From assembly GCA_035539855.1 (NCBI GenBank), contig DATLHO010000169.1:38787-102786 (forward strand): a stretch of DNA of 64,000 nt. The letters run 5' to 3'. Every line of letters begins with the position of its first letter. The stretch's first letter is position 1. Position numbers and translations under genes: made by a program. This document shows, piece after piece, positions 1 to 8,765 of the stretch. Below the pieces are notes generated by a model. It was not told the origin of the DNA. It did not search any database and was given only the letters and a program-made list of their open reading frames with translations. Source of the DNA: DATLHO01 sp035539855. GTDB taxonomy: Bacteria; Bacteroidota; Ignavibacteria; OLB7.

Positions 1-60
1 ATCTTCAAGGGACGCGACACGCTCCGGCAACGGCTTGCCGCATATCTCGAGAACCAATGA
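1..60 (+). CDS. C-terminal end of a probable ECF-type RNA polymerase sigma factor (partial)
   Basis: The first 57 bases read in frame 1 as the last 19 residues of a protein, followed by TGA. The peptide (FKGRDTLRQRLAAYL near its end) resembles the helix that follows the helix-turn-helix in sigma region 4. The stop codon overlaps the start of the next gene in an ATGA junction, the usual coupling of an ECF sigma gene with its anti-sigma gene. The rest lies outside the window, so the family call rests on this short tail and the neighbour. Confidence 0.5.
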   Translation: MFKGRDTLRQRLAAYLENQ

Positions 61-614
61 AAGACGATCTTCACGAACTGATCGACGGGGGCCTCCCGGA
101 TGAACAGGCAGCAGAGCTTCTGCACCTGCTCTCAGTCGATCCCGAAAAGCGCACGATGTTCCGCCATCAGATGCAGTTGCAGCATGGGCTCTGCCGCAAC
201 GAGCGCCATGGCGCGATGACCTCCTTCGAGGAGGGCGAGATGCTCGACCGAATCTCCCGCTCGGTCGGAGAACCGGCCCCGAGCGCCGGACGCTTCGCCC
301 GGCGCGGTATTCTGATGCTCGCCGTCGGGTTTCTCGTCGGCAGCGGAGCGGGCTATCTGGGCCATTCGCTCGTGGCGAGTCCCTCGATGGCGGCGCAGTC
401 CGCGCCCGACACCGTGCGGATCGTCCAGCAGTCTCCCGTTCCATCACCGGTCGTGGTGAACATCAACCGCGACTCGCTCGTCACCGCGATCGCCGACTCG
501 CTCAAGGCCGAGCAGGTCAAGCCCGCGACGACCACCAAGCGCTCGACCAAGTCGTCGGCGCGCCCGACGAAAAAGCGGCGCCAGGGCGCCAATCCGTGGA
601 CCGGCGCGAACTGA
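57..614 (+). CDS. Putative membrane-anchored anti-sigma factor
   Basis: A 185-residue protein with an acidic N-terminal cytoplasmic region, one membrane segment at about residues 84-105, and an outer part ending in a Lys/Arg/Ser/Thr-rich tail (about 155-185). The start (MKDDLHELIDGGL, then a run ending in DPEKR) resembles the sigma-binding region of anti-sigma factors, although the HxxxCxxC zinc motif is absent. Its ATG overlaps the stop codon of the sigma-like gene upstream, which supports a sigma/anti-sigma pair. The likely role is to hold the partner sigma factor at the inner membrane until an envelope signal arrives. Function is inferred from topology and position. Confidence 0.55.
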   Translation: MKDDLHELIDGGLPDEQAAELLHLLSVDPEKRTMFRHQMQLQHGLCRNERHGAMTSFEEGEMLDRISRSVGEPAPSAGRFARRGILMLAVGFLVGSGAGYLGHSLVASPSMAAQSAPDTVRIVQQSPVPSPVVVNINRDSLVTAIADSLKAEQVKPATTTKRSTKSSARPTKKRRQGANPWTGAN

Positions 615-652
615 CGACGCCCGGCTGACAATCGCGAGCTACGCATGGCTCC

Positions 653-698
653 AAACGCGACAGGGCCCCGGTCGATTGACCAGGGCCCTGTCGCGTTT
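653..698. terminator. Bidirectional terminator, 16-bp perfect stem
   Basis: Two perfect 16-base arms (653-668 and 683-698) enclose a 14-base loop. The arms begin with AAA and end with TTT, so the hairpin carries a short T run on either strand. It lies between the convergent anti-sigma and YceI genes and should end transcription from both. Confidence 0.8.
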
Positions 699-781
699 TG
701 TCGTTCCGGTGCCACGCCCGAGACGCGACCCGGCTCGCATGACGATTCGACGCCTCGCGAATCACAGGCGCTCCCGGATCG

Positions 782-1426
782 CTAGCTCGCCGAGCCGAAG
801 AGCTTCGCCTTGATCGCGATCGTCTCGCCAACCTTCGAGCCGACGAGTCCGCGCGTGCCGACGACCTTGAAGTCCTTCAGCGACACGGTGAACGCGGCGT
901 CGAACATCACAAGGGCGCCCGGCGCCCGCTTGCGGGTCGTCGCCGACTCGTCGAGCCAGGTCATCGAGAACGGCACCGACATCTGCTTCGACACGCCGTG
1001 CATCGTGAAGGTGCCCGTCGCCGTTCCCTTCGCCTTGTTGCCGCTCACCTTGATCCCGCTGACCGACGCGATCGTGAACGTGATCTCGGGATACTTCGCG
1101 GCGTCGAGCCACTGCGCGCCCTTGAGATGCCCGTCACGCGTGGCGTTGCCGGTCTTCATGGTCGAGACCTGCGCGCTGATCGAGCCACGCAGCGTCGCGA
1201 GGTTCTGGGGATCCACCGTCAGCGTGCCACCGACTCCCTCGGCCGTTCCCTTGATCTTCTCGAGCGGAGCATCGCTGCTCCACGTGAACTGGTTCTTCCC
1301 GACACGATCGCTCAACGTGATCGTCTTCGCGCCGCGGGCGGACACCTTGAGCGGCTGCGCCACGGAGGCGGCGGTCCCGGCCAGCGCCATGATCACCGAA
1401 GCCACAAGCAGTCGTCGTACTCGCAT
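782..1426 (-). CDS. YceI family secreted lipid-binding protein
   Basis: A 214-residue protein with a signal peptide (residues 1-23, ending SVAQ). The mature part matches the YceI lipocalin-like beta-barrel: an N-terminal strand with KNQFTWSS, a central LRGSISAQVSTMKTGNATRD segment, and the late HGVSKQMSVPFSM strand. YceI proteins bind long polyisoprenoid or amphiphilic ligands in the periplasm. The gene stands alone on the minus strand, convergent with the anti-sigma gene. A second, lipid-anchored YceI copy lies at 30336-30974. Family call is firm; ligand and process are unknown. Confidence 0.85.
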   Translation of the reverse strand: MRVRRLLVASVIMALAGTAASVAQPLKVSARGAKTITLSDRVGKNQFTWSSDAPLEKIKGTAEGVGGTLTVDPQNLATLRGSISAQVSTMKTGNATRDGHLKGAQWLDAAKYPEITFTIASVSGIKVSGNKAKGTATGTFTMHGVSKQMSVPFSMTWLDESATTRKRAPGALVMFDAAFTVSLKDFKVVGTRGLVGSKVGETIAIKAKLFGSAS

Positions 1427-1652
1427 CGAGTCCCTCTATCGATAGGAATGACCGGGAGGCGACTCCGCCCACCTGGGGGCTGGGACACCCCTGGTGCGAC
1501 GGGGATTAATGATGGTGCGACAGGGATTGACTCCCGGAGTCCGCGCGTGTGCTACATTGCTCCCGTCGCCCGCTTCACGCGGCGTCTCCTGCCCTGACAA
1601 TTCGATGACATCCGCGCGACCGGCCGGTGAAAACGGCTCCCGCACCCGACGC

Positions 1653-1660
1653 TAGCTTCG
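1653..1660 (+). promoter_or_regulatory. Possible -7 promoter box TAGCTTCG
   Basis: TAGCTTCG, close to the Bacteroidota TANNTTTG box, lies 18 bases before the histidine kinase start. No convincing -33 TTG is visible. A second candidate, TACATTGC, is at 1553-1560. Otherwise the 250-base gap between the divergent YceI and kinase genes shows no gene. Confidence 0.3.
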
Positions 1661-1678
1661 ATCCGGATTCCCTCGGAG

Positions 1679-4240
1679 ATGGGATCACGCCCGACGAACG
1701 AACGCATGCGTAGCTCCCCGACCATCCCGCCCGCCTCGCGAGTCGCGCTCGCGGTGCTCAACCTCGTCGTCGTCGCCCTCTGTGTCGCCGGCTTCGCACA
1801 ACTGCGCCAGAAACCCTCGATTCATGTTGATGTCGCCGAGCGCGGTGGCCGCGTCGTCGTCACGAGGCTCGACGCACTCGCGAGCAGCGGTCCGGATGCG
1901 CCTCGATCGGGCGACACCATCCTCGCGCTCGATACGCTTCCGATCGCGAGCGCAACCGGGTTGGAGACCCTGCTCGACGCCCGGCGCATCGGGGATGTCG
2001 CTCGCCTGACGCTCGAGCAGGCGCGCACCGTCCGCAGCGTCGAGGCCACCCTCACGCGTCACTACTCGACCGTCTATCAGGTCATCGTCCTGCTCGTGGC
2101 CGCGCTCTTCTACGGCCTCGGCGTGCTCGTGCTCGCGAAGCGCCCGGGCGACCCAGCGGCCATGACGTTCCACGTCGCGATGGATGCCGTCGCGGTGATG
2201 CTCCTGGCGACCGCCGGGCGTCACGCGATCGAGCCCCATGGACTCGGTCACGTCGTGCGTGTCGCGGACCTGCTCGCCTACGCGCTGATGACCGTGCTGT
2301 TCTTCCACTTCACGCTGCAGTTCCCGACACCGAAGTGGGAGAGGCTCCGCAGGCGCATCGGGTGGGTCTATGCGGCGGGCGTGCTCGTGGCTCTCGTCGC
2401 GGGGGCCGCGTTCCTGCTGGCGACGCTCGTCAACGAACGGCGATGGCTCGAGACCTTTGCCTCGACGTTCGGGTTCGTTCAGAAGTTCTTCGGTGTTCTC
2501 GGCCTGGCCAGCGTTGCGAGCTTCATCGACTCGTATCGCCGGTCGGTCGAGCGCGCCGAGCGCATCAAGCTGCGCTGGGTGCTGACGGGCGTGACCGTCG
2601 GGTTCCTTTCGTTCATCGCATTCCAGCTGATCCCGCAGTGGATTCACGAGCCTCCGCTCGTCGCGGAGGAGTGGATCGTGCTGCTCGCGGGCGTCGCCCC
2701 GGTGACGTTCTCGATCGCGATCATCCGGCACCGGGTGATGGATCTCGATCTGCTGCTGAGTCGATCGACGGTCTACACGATCGTGCTGGCGACGCTCGCG
2801 ATCACCTACACCGGACTGGTATTCGCGCTCGGCGCGGTTGCGCGCGCGATCACCGGCACGAGTGGCGACATCGTCCCGGTCATCGCGACGCTGGCGATCG
2901 CCCTGATGTTCGAGCCGGCGCGCGCGCGCGCGCAGTCGTTCGTCGATCGCCGGTTCTTCCGTACGCGCTACAACCTCCGGCAGGCCCAGCGCGAGCTCGT
3001 CGACGAGCTCAACGCGTGCGTCGAGACGGGCCGGCTCGCCGCCACCGCGATCGGCATCCTCGACGACATCCTCGCTCCCGAGCGCATCGCTCTGGCGACC
3101 GTTCAGTCCGACGGCGCCGCCGCGACGCTGCACGCCGAGCGCGGGCTCTCCGACGACGCGCGGGAGTGCATCACCGACGCAGACATCGCGACACAGCTCC
3201 TGCAATTGAGTCCGGGAGAGATCCACGCCGACGAGCGATGGATAGAGCCCGGCGTCGAGATCGCCACGAACGGCGGCGACGTCCTCCGGCGCCTCGGCGT
3301 CTGTTGCGCGATCGCTTCGACCTACGGTGACGGGCAGCGCGCCGTGCTGCTGCTCGACCGCAGGAAATCCGGCACGCGCTATTCGCTCGAGGATCTCGAC
3401 GTATTGCGCACCGCCATCACAACGACGGGTCTCGGCCTCGAGAGGATCATGCTGCAGACAAACATTCTTCGCCGCGAAGCCGAGGCCGAGCAATTGCGGG
3501 AGCTCGATCGCATCAAGTCGTACTTCGTCTCGAGCGTCACGCACGAGCTCAAGACACCGCTGACGTCGATCCGCATGTTCGCCGAGATACTGCAGGGCGA
3601 GCACGAGCTCGAGCGCGCCCGCGTGCAGCGCTACGCGCGGATCATCGAGTCCGAGAGCATTCGTCTCGCACGGCAGATCGACAACGTCCTCGACTTCTCG
3701 AAGATCGAGCGCGGCACGAAGGACTATCGCTTCGAGACCGTCGACCTCGCCGCGCTGGTTGACGGCGTGCTCGAGACCGTCGAGCACCAGCTCACGAGCG
3801 CCGGGTTCTCGCTCGAGCGCACCGATGACGGGCACGAGCTCACGCTCGTCGCCGACCGCGACGCGATCGCCGGCGCGATCGTCAACCTCGTCTCGAACGC
3901 GATCAAGTACTCCGGCGCCGACCGCTCGATCGCGGTGCGGACGTATCGTCTCGACGGCCACGCCGCCGTCGCCGTCACGGACCGGGGCATCGGGTTGTCG
4001 GAGTCCGACCGCGCGCGCGTCTTCGAGCCGTTCTTCCGCGCCGAGTCCGCGAAGAACAGCGGCGCGGCCGGAACGGGACTCGGTCTGGCGCTCATCCGCC
4101 ACGTCGTCGAGGCCCACGGCGGCAGCGTCGAGATCGAGAGCCGTCTGGGCGTCGGCAGCACGTTCACACTTCTGCTTCCTCTGAGCGACCACCATTTGAC
4201 GAGCAGCCGCCATGAAGAGCATTCTGTTGATCGAGGATGA
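1679..4240 (+). CDS. Multi-pass membrane sensor histidine kinase
   Basis: An 853-residue hybrid of sensor and kinase. After one membrane helix (about 20-42) comes a PDZ-like segment (about 45-115, with SGDTILALDTLPI). Several more membrane helices follow (about 130-410), then a GAF-like region (about 440-600). The HisKA domain contains SSVTHELKTPLTS, with phosphorylated His622. The HATPase domain shows the N box (LVSNAIKYS, about 740), DRGIGL and the GTGLGLAL G box. The last 10 codons overlap the response-regulator gene downstream, so the two are translationally coupled. The signal sensed is unknown. An in-frame ATG at 1706 is an alternative start. Confidence 0.9.
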   Translation: MGSRPTNERMRSSPTIPPASRVALAVLNLVVVALCVAGFAQLRQKPSIHVDVAERGGRVVVTRLDALASSGPDAPRSGDTILALDTLPIASATGLETLLDARRIGDVARLTLEQARTVRSVEATLTRHYSTVYQVIVLLVAALFYGLGVLVLAKRPGDPAAMTFHVAMDAVAVMLLATAGRHAIEPHGLGHVVRVADLLAYALMTVLFFHFTLQFPTPKWERLRRRIGWVYAAGVLVALVAGAAFLLATLVNERRWLETFASTFGFVQKFFGVLGLASVASFIDSYRRSVERAERIKLRWVLTGVTVGFLSFIAFQLIPQWIHEPPLVAEEWIVLLAGVAPVTFSIAIIRHRVMDLDLLLSRSTVYTIVLATLAITYTGLVFALGAVARAITGTSGDIVPVIATLAIALMFEPARARAQSFVDRRFFRTRYNLRQAQRELVDELNACVETGRLAATAIGILDDILAPERIALATVQSDGAAATLHAERGLSDDARECITDADIATQLLQLSPGEIHADERWIEPGVEIATNGGDVLRRLGVCCAIASTYGDGQRAVLLLDRRKSGTRYSLEDLDVLRTAITTTGLGLERIMLQTNILRREAEAEQLRELDRIKSYFVSSVTHELKTPLTSIRMFAEILQGEHELERARVQRYARIIESESIRLARQIDNVLDFSKIERGTKDYRFETVDLAALVDGVLETVEHQLTSAGFSLERTDDGHELTLVADRDAIAGAIVNLVSNAIKYSGADRSIAVRTYRLDGHAAVAVTDRGIGLSESDRARVFEPFFRAESAKNSGAAGTGLGLALIRHVVEAHGGSVEIESRLGVGSTFTLLLPLSDHHLTSSRHEEHSVDRG

Positions 4241-4898
4241 CCCGGCGATCCGCACCGGCATCCAGGAGAGCCTCGAGCTCGAGCACTTTCACGTGATCGT
4301 CGCCACCGACGGCGAGCTTGGCAATCAGATGGCGCGGCGCGAGAAGGTCGATCTCATCCTGCTCGACCTCATGCTCCCCGGGCGCAACGGGGAGGAGATC
4401 TGCCGCGAGCTGCGTCGTGACGGCATCACGACGCCGATCATCATGCTCACGGCCAAGGGTGAGGAGATCGATCGCATTCTCGGGCTCGAGATCGGAGCCG
4501 ACGACTACGTGACGAAGCCGTTCAGCATCCGCGAGCTCATCGCGCGCATCCGCGCGGTGTTGCGCCGCGGGGCCGGCAAGGGCGCCGCGACGCTCGACGA
4601 GTATTCGTTCGGCGACGTCCACCTCGACTTTATGCGGCAGGAGGCGACCAAGGCGTCCGAGCCCCTGAAGCTGACCGCGATGGAATTCAAGATCATGCGA
4701 TACTTTGCCGAGCGCGAGGGGGCGGTGATCACGCGCGACATGCTGCTCGACGACGTGTGGGGCTACGACGCCTATCCGACGACCCGCACCGTCGACAACT
4801 ACATGCTCGGCCTGCGCAAGAAGATCGAGACATCGCCGTCAGAGCCGGAGCATCTGCTGACGGTCCACAAGGCCGGCTACAAGCTGGTCAAGGGCTGA
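4212..4898 (+). CDS. OmpR/PhoB-family response regulator
   Basis: A 228-residue two-domain regulator. The receiver domain (1-115) has the acidic pocket Asp9/Asp10, the phospho-acceptor Asp52 (LLDLMLPG), Thr80 and Lys102 (GADDYVTKPF). The C-terminal winged helix (about 130-226) ends with the typical TVDNYMLGLRKKIE and HKAGYKLVKG elements. The gene starts inside the end of the kinase gene (29 bases shared), so it is the cognate partner. It should bind direct-repeat DNA as a dimer when phosphorylated; its targets are not visible here. Confidence 0.93.
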   Translation: MKSILLIEDDPAIRTGIQESLELEHFHVIVATDGELGNQMARREKVDLILLDLMLPGRNGEEICRELRRDGITTPIIMLTAKGEEIDRILGLEIGADDYVTKPFSIRELIARIRAVLRRGAGKGAATLDEYSFGDVHLDFMRQEATKASEPLKLTAMEFKIMRYFAEREGAVITRDMLLDDVWGYDAYPTTRTVDNYMLGLRKKIETSPSEPEHLLTVHKAGYKLVKG

Positions 4899-4929
4899 AC
4901 CGAACACCCATCGACATCCGGATTTCACC

Positions 4930-5364
4930 GTGTCCGCGCTTCCCGAGCACATCACGCTTCGCACCGGCGAGAGCATCCCCGTTTCCAGCCTCGAGTTCGC
5001 GACAAGCCGCAGCGGCGGTCCCGGCGGGCAGAACGTCAACAAGGTCGAGACGAAGGTCGAGGTCCGCATGGCGATCGCCGAGTCGGAGCACCTGCGCGAG
5101 AGCACGCGTTATCGACTGCTCGAGAAGCTCGCGACGCGCCTCGACTCCGGCGGGGTGCTCCGGCTGACCAGCGCGACCGAGCGCACGCAGCTCGGCAACC
5201 GCCGTGCGGTGCTCGCGCGCCTCGCGATGCTGCTCGACGTCGCGCTCGAGCCGGAGAAGAAGCGGGTGGCGACGCGGCCGAGCCGGGGATCGAAGGTGCG
5301 GCGCAGGGAGTCCAAGGCGAAGCACGCCGAGAAGAAGGAGCAGCGGAGATGGAAGGGCGAATGA
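4930..5364 (+). CDS. arfB: ArfB-type peptidyl-tRNA hydrolase (ribosome rescue)
   Basis: A 144-residue class I release-factor-like protein with the catalytic GGQ motif at residues 32-34 (SGGPGGQNVNKVETKVEVRM) and no codon-recognition domain. The C-terminal tail from about 105 is highly basic (KKRVATRPSRGSKVRRRESK); in this family it enters the empty mRNA channel of stalled ribosomes. Together these define ArfB/YaeJ, which releases peptides from non-stop complexes. The start is GTG, 31 bases after the response-regulator stop, so it may be the third gene of that operon. Confidence 0.92.
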   Translation: MSALPEHITLRTGESIPVSSLEFATSRSGGPGGQNVNKVETKVEVRMAIAESEHLRESTRYRLLEKLATRLDSGGVLRLTSATERTQLGNRRAVLARLAMLLDVALEPEKKRVATRPSRGSKVRRRESKAKHAEKKEQRRWKGE

Positions 5365-5424
5365 CGCCCGCGAGGACCCCGGCGACGCCCGACGAATGCC
5401 CTGACCATTGCCTGGATCGGACGT

Positions 5425-5432
5425 TATCTTAG
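5425..5432 (+). promoter_or_regulatory. Possible -7 box TATCTTAG before the subtilase gene
   Basis: TATCTTAG lies about 105 bases before the subtilase start in the 170-base gap after arfB. It matches the first six positions of TANNTTTG. The nearest upstream TTG is only 14 bases away, so the match is partial. Confidence 0.3.
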
Positions 5433-5535
5433 TCTTCCATGCGTACACTTCCGACGTGTACCCTTCGTCAGCAGGACATCCCCCGGCCATCCCGGCCACG
5501 ACTGATACGCCCCTTTCAACGCAGCCTTCACTTCC

Positions 5536-8500
5536 ATGACCTCTGTACGACCTGCCATGCTCGCGGCCATCGCGTCGACAGCGATTGCGACGCTCGCGCT
5601 GGCATTCCCCCTGCAGGCACGCGATGCGCGTGCGGCCGCCCATCCGAGCGAGACGCGGCCCCGGGCCGAGGCGACGTACGCCACCGGGACCGTCATCCTG
5701 AAGCTCCGCCGTGGCGTCGCGAACGAACGCCGTGGCGTCGAGTTCGACGTTCCCGCGATCGACGCGGTCATGCAGCAGATCGGCGCATCGTCGCGCACGC
5801 CGCTGTTCCCGCGCGCGCCGATGTCCTCGACGCCGGCCGGCGTCAGCGGCGCGGCTCCGTCCGACGCCGGGTTCGACCGGGTGTACATCGTCGGCTACGA
5901 CGGCCCGTTCGATCCGAAGTGGGTCAGTGAGCGGCTGGCCGCCACGAGCGCGGTCGACTACGCCGAGCCCTACTACTTCTTCACGACCGACGGTTCGCCG
6001 GTCAACGATCCGCAGCTCGCGCAGCAGTACTGGCTCAGCGTGATCAAGGCCCAGGAAGCGTGGGATGTCACCCTTGGCAGCCCCGACGTCCTCATCGCGA
6101 TCATCGACTCAGGCGTCGACTGGACGCACGAGGATCTCAGCGAGTCCATCTGGGAGAACGTCGCCGAGACCGGCACCGATGGCCAGGGCAACGACCGCCG
6201 AACCAACGGCGTCGATGACGACGGCAACGGGTTCACCGACGACTGGCACGGCTGGGATCTGGTCGGCAACGTCTCGATCGAGGATCTGATGTCGCGGCGA
6301 TTCGCGCCCGACAACAACGCCGCGCCACTTCTCAACGGCACGCACGGCACGACCGTCGCCGGCTGTGCCGCCGCGCGTACGAACAACGGCAAGGGCATCG
6401 CCTCGCCCGGCTACAGCGCGAGCATCCTGCCGGTCAAGGTCGCGGCGGATTCCGTCACGACGGCGATCAGCGCCGGCTACGAAGGCATCATCTACGCCGC
6501 GGACATGCGCGCGGCGATCATCAACTGCAGCTTCGGCGGCGCGATCACCGGCGGCTCGCAGGCGCTGCAGCAGGTCATCGATTACGCGTCGGCCCAGGGT
6601 GCGCTCGTCGTCGCGGCCAGCGGCAACTCGGGTCAGAACGTCGAGGCGGTCACGCACGTGCCTGCCGGACTCAACGGCGTTCTGTCGGTGGGCGCAACGG
6701 GCATGTCGGATTACGCGGACACGTCGTACACCAACAGCGGTCTCGGCGTGCACGTGTACGCACCGGGCACCAACGTGCTGACGACCTATCCTGGCAACCG
6801 CTACGCCGGCAACGGCATCACCGGCACGAGCTTCAGCTCGCCGATCACCGCCGGCGTCGCCTCGCTCGTCCTGGCGGTGCACCCGACATGGTCGGCCGCC
6901 CAGGTCGCGACACAGCTTCGAATCACCGGCGATCGCACGAACATCAACAACGCGAGCCGCTTCGCGCCGCACTTCTTCCGCCGCGTCAACGCGAAGCGCG
7001 CGGTCACGATCAATCGCTCGTTCGATTCGGGTGAGCGCATGCCGGGCCTGGCGATCGAGTCGTTCCGACTCAACGGCCGAACGCGCGACACCATCCGCAG
7101 TCTCGATGACGTCATGACCGTGACGCTGTCGCTCAAGAACCTGCTCGCGCCGACGACCGATCTGAAGATCGACACGTGGCCCGGCCAGATGCTCCGCGCC
7201 CGCTCCGTCGTCTCCGTCCCGACGATCGCCACCGCCGCGAGCGCGATGGTCGACATCGAGCTGGAGATCGATCCGGAGTCGGCCGAGCGCTTCAGCGAGG
7301 GATCGTTCGACCTCGTGCTCCGTCTGCGTGACGGCAGCTTCGAGGACGTGCTGCCGGTGCGCATCCCGGTGAAGCTCGCCGGCTGGCGCCAGATGGCGAA
7401 GTTCGGCGGACCGAGCACCGCGTACGCGACGCAGTCGATCGCCGCGCCGACGCCGACCGCCGGCTGGGCCGTGGCGAACGTCAACGGCGAGCGTCCCGCG
7501 TTCACGCGCACCAGCGACGGTCGCTCCTGGGCGACGTTCCGCAACATCGCGACGACGACGGAGCCGGTGTACTGCGTCGCGGCGGTGAGCGCGCAGCTGG
7601 CATGGGCCGGCGCGAGCCCGAGCAGCGGCTCGGCCGCGGTCTACCGCACCATCAACGGCGGCACGTCGTGGCAGAAGACGGCGGTGACGACCATCACGCC
7701 GTTCATCAACGCGATCCACTTCTTCGACGAGAACGAAGGCATCCTCATCGGTGACCCGCGCTCGAGCCGCTGGGGAATCGGCATGACCACCGACGGTGGC
7801 GCCACGTGGCGCGCGCTGCCGAGTCCGGTCCCGGCCGGCGCCGGCGAGGCGGGCTGGAACAACTCGTTCACCGCGTTCGGCGACAACCTCTGGTTCGGTA
7901 CGAACAACAATCGCATCTATCGCTCGACCGACCGCGGCTACACGTGGACGTCGGCGCAGACGCCGGGCGTCGCCTCGTTCTCGCTCGCGTTCACGTCGGC
8001 CACCGAAGGACTTGCCGTGTTCAAGCGCACGGTCTCGGGCCAGACGTGGGTCGGCGCCAACGCGCTGGCCGTCACGCGCAACGGCGGCATCTCGTGGCAG
8101 ACGATCCAGCTTCCGTACGGCATGACCGCAGACGCCGCCACCGCGATCCCCGGCACCAACCGGATACTCGTGGCGACCGAGAGCGGCATCGTCGAGACCG
8201 CCGACCTCGGCGCGACCTGGACGGTCGTGGCGGCTCCGGCCTCGGTCTTCAACTGGAAGGCCAGCGAGAGCGGCGCCCGCTACGGCACCGGCGTGCAGCT
8301 CGCGGCAGCGACCGCAGACGGAGCCGTCGCCGCCTTCGGCGTCAACGGCACCGGCACGATCATCGGCTACCGCGAGGAGGCCCCGTCGGCCGCTCCGCTC
8401 GAGGCCGAGGCCACGCGCGGCATGCTGCTCGAGCCGTTCCCGAATCCGACCGGTGACCTGACGACGATCGGCTTCGAGCTCGCCGCACCTGCCAGCGTCG

Positions 8501-8676
8501 CGCTGCGCCTGTTCGACGCTCGCGGCGTCGAAGTCCGCACGCTCCTGGCCGAGCGCCGCGAGTCCGGCCGTCACGCTGTCGTCGTCGACGCCGCATCGCT
8601 TGCGGCCGGCACGTATCACGTCGTGCTCACCGTCGATGGCGAGCGCTCGACGAAGCCCGTCGTCATCGTCCGATAA
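5536..8676 (+). CDS. Secreted subtilisin-like serine protease with T9SS sorting domain
   Basis: A 1046-residue exported protease. A signal peptide (about 1-28) and a propeptide-like region (to about 160) precede an S8 catalytic domain with Asp191 (IIDSGVDW), His270 (NGTHGTTVAG), oxyanion Asn364 (ASGNSG) and Ser432 (GTSFSSPITAG). A beta-sandwich region follows, then BNR-like repeats with TNDGGxSW-type blades (about 620-920). The last 80 residues form a T9SS type A sorting domain (EPFPNPTGDL, GVEVRTL, LAAGTYHVVL), cleaved after outer-membrane passage. Secretion is through the type IX system, whose own genes are not in the window. The triad is intact, so an active extracellular protease is expected. 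Confidence 0.93.
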   Translation: MTSVRPAMLAAIASTAIATLALAFPLQARDARAAAHPSETRPRAEATYATGTVILKLRRGVANERRGVEFDVPAIDAVMQQIGASSRTPLFPRAPMSSTPAGVSGAAPSDAGFDRVYIVGYDGPFDPKWVSERLAATSAVDYAEPYYFFTTDGSPVNDPQLAQQYWLSVIKAQEAWDVTLGSPDVLIAIIDSGVDWTHEDLSESIWENVAETGTDGQGNDRRTNGVDDDGNGFTDDWHGWDLVGNVSIEDLMSRRFAPDNNAAPLLNGTHGTTVAGCAAARTNNGKGIASPGYSASILPVKVAADSVTTAISAGYEGIIYAADMRAAIINCSFGGAITGGSQALQQVIDYASAQGALVVAASGNSGQNVEAVTHVPAGLNGVLSVGATGMSDYADTSYTNSGLGVHVYAPGTNVLTTYPGNRYAGNGITGTSFSSPITAGVASLVLAVHPTWSAAQVATQLRITGDRTNINNASRFAPHFFRRVNAKRAVTINRSFDSGERMPGLAIESFRLNGRTRDTIRSLDDVMTVTLSLKNLLAPTTDLKIDTWPGQMLRARSVVSVPTIATAASAMVDIELEIDPESAERFSEGSFDLVLRLRDGSFEDVLPVRIPVKLAGWRQMAKFGGPSTAYATQSIAAPTPTAGWAVANVNGERPAFTRTSDGRSWATFRNIATTTEPVYCVAAVSAQLAWAGASPSSGSAAVYRTINGGTSWQKTAVTTITPFINAIHFFDENEGILIGDPRSSRWGIGMTTDGGATWRALPSPVPAGAGEAGWNNSFTAFGDNLWFGTNNNRIYRSTDRGYTWTSAQTPGVASFSLAFTSATEGLAVFKRTVSGQTWVGANALAVTRNGGISWQTIQLPYGMTADAATAIPGTNRILVATESGIVETADLGATWTVVAAPASVFNWKASESGARYGTGVQLAAATADGAVAAFGVNGTGTIIGYREEAPSAAPLEAEATRGMLLEPFPNPTGDLTTIGFELAAPASVALRLFDARGVEVRTLLAERRESGRHAVVVDAASLAAGTYHVVLTVDGERSTKPVVIVR

Positions 8677-8688
8677 CGTCGTAACCGA

Positions 8689-8746
8689 AACGGCCGCGGT
8701 CCGGACGCGCCCCGATTCGTCGGGTGCCCGCCGGTCCGCGGCCGTT
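8689..8746 (+). terminator. Terminator hairpin after the subtilase gene
   Basis: Arms 8689-8704 and 8731-8746 pair over 16 bases with one mismatch around a 26-base loop. A T-rich stretch follows. It lies between the subtilase stop and the MFS gene start. Confidence 0.65.
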
Positions 8747-8765
8747 GTCTTCATCGTTACGCGCC

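Noticed and set aside
1685..4261. A long open frame of 858 codons on the minus strand opposite the histidine kinase gene
   Set aside because: Its product is a low-complexity Arg/Glu/Asp-rich sequence without any domain, as expected for the antisense of a GC-rich gene; the plus-strand kinase has clear motifs.
6109..8754. An 881-codon open frame on the minus strand opposite the subtilase gene
   Set aside because: Arg/Gly-rich composition and no recognisable domains; the catalytic triad and sorting domain lie on the plus strand.
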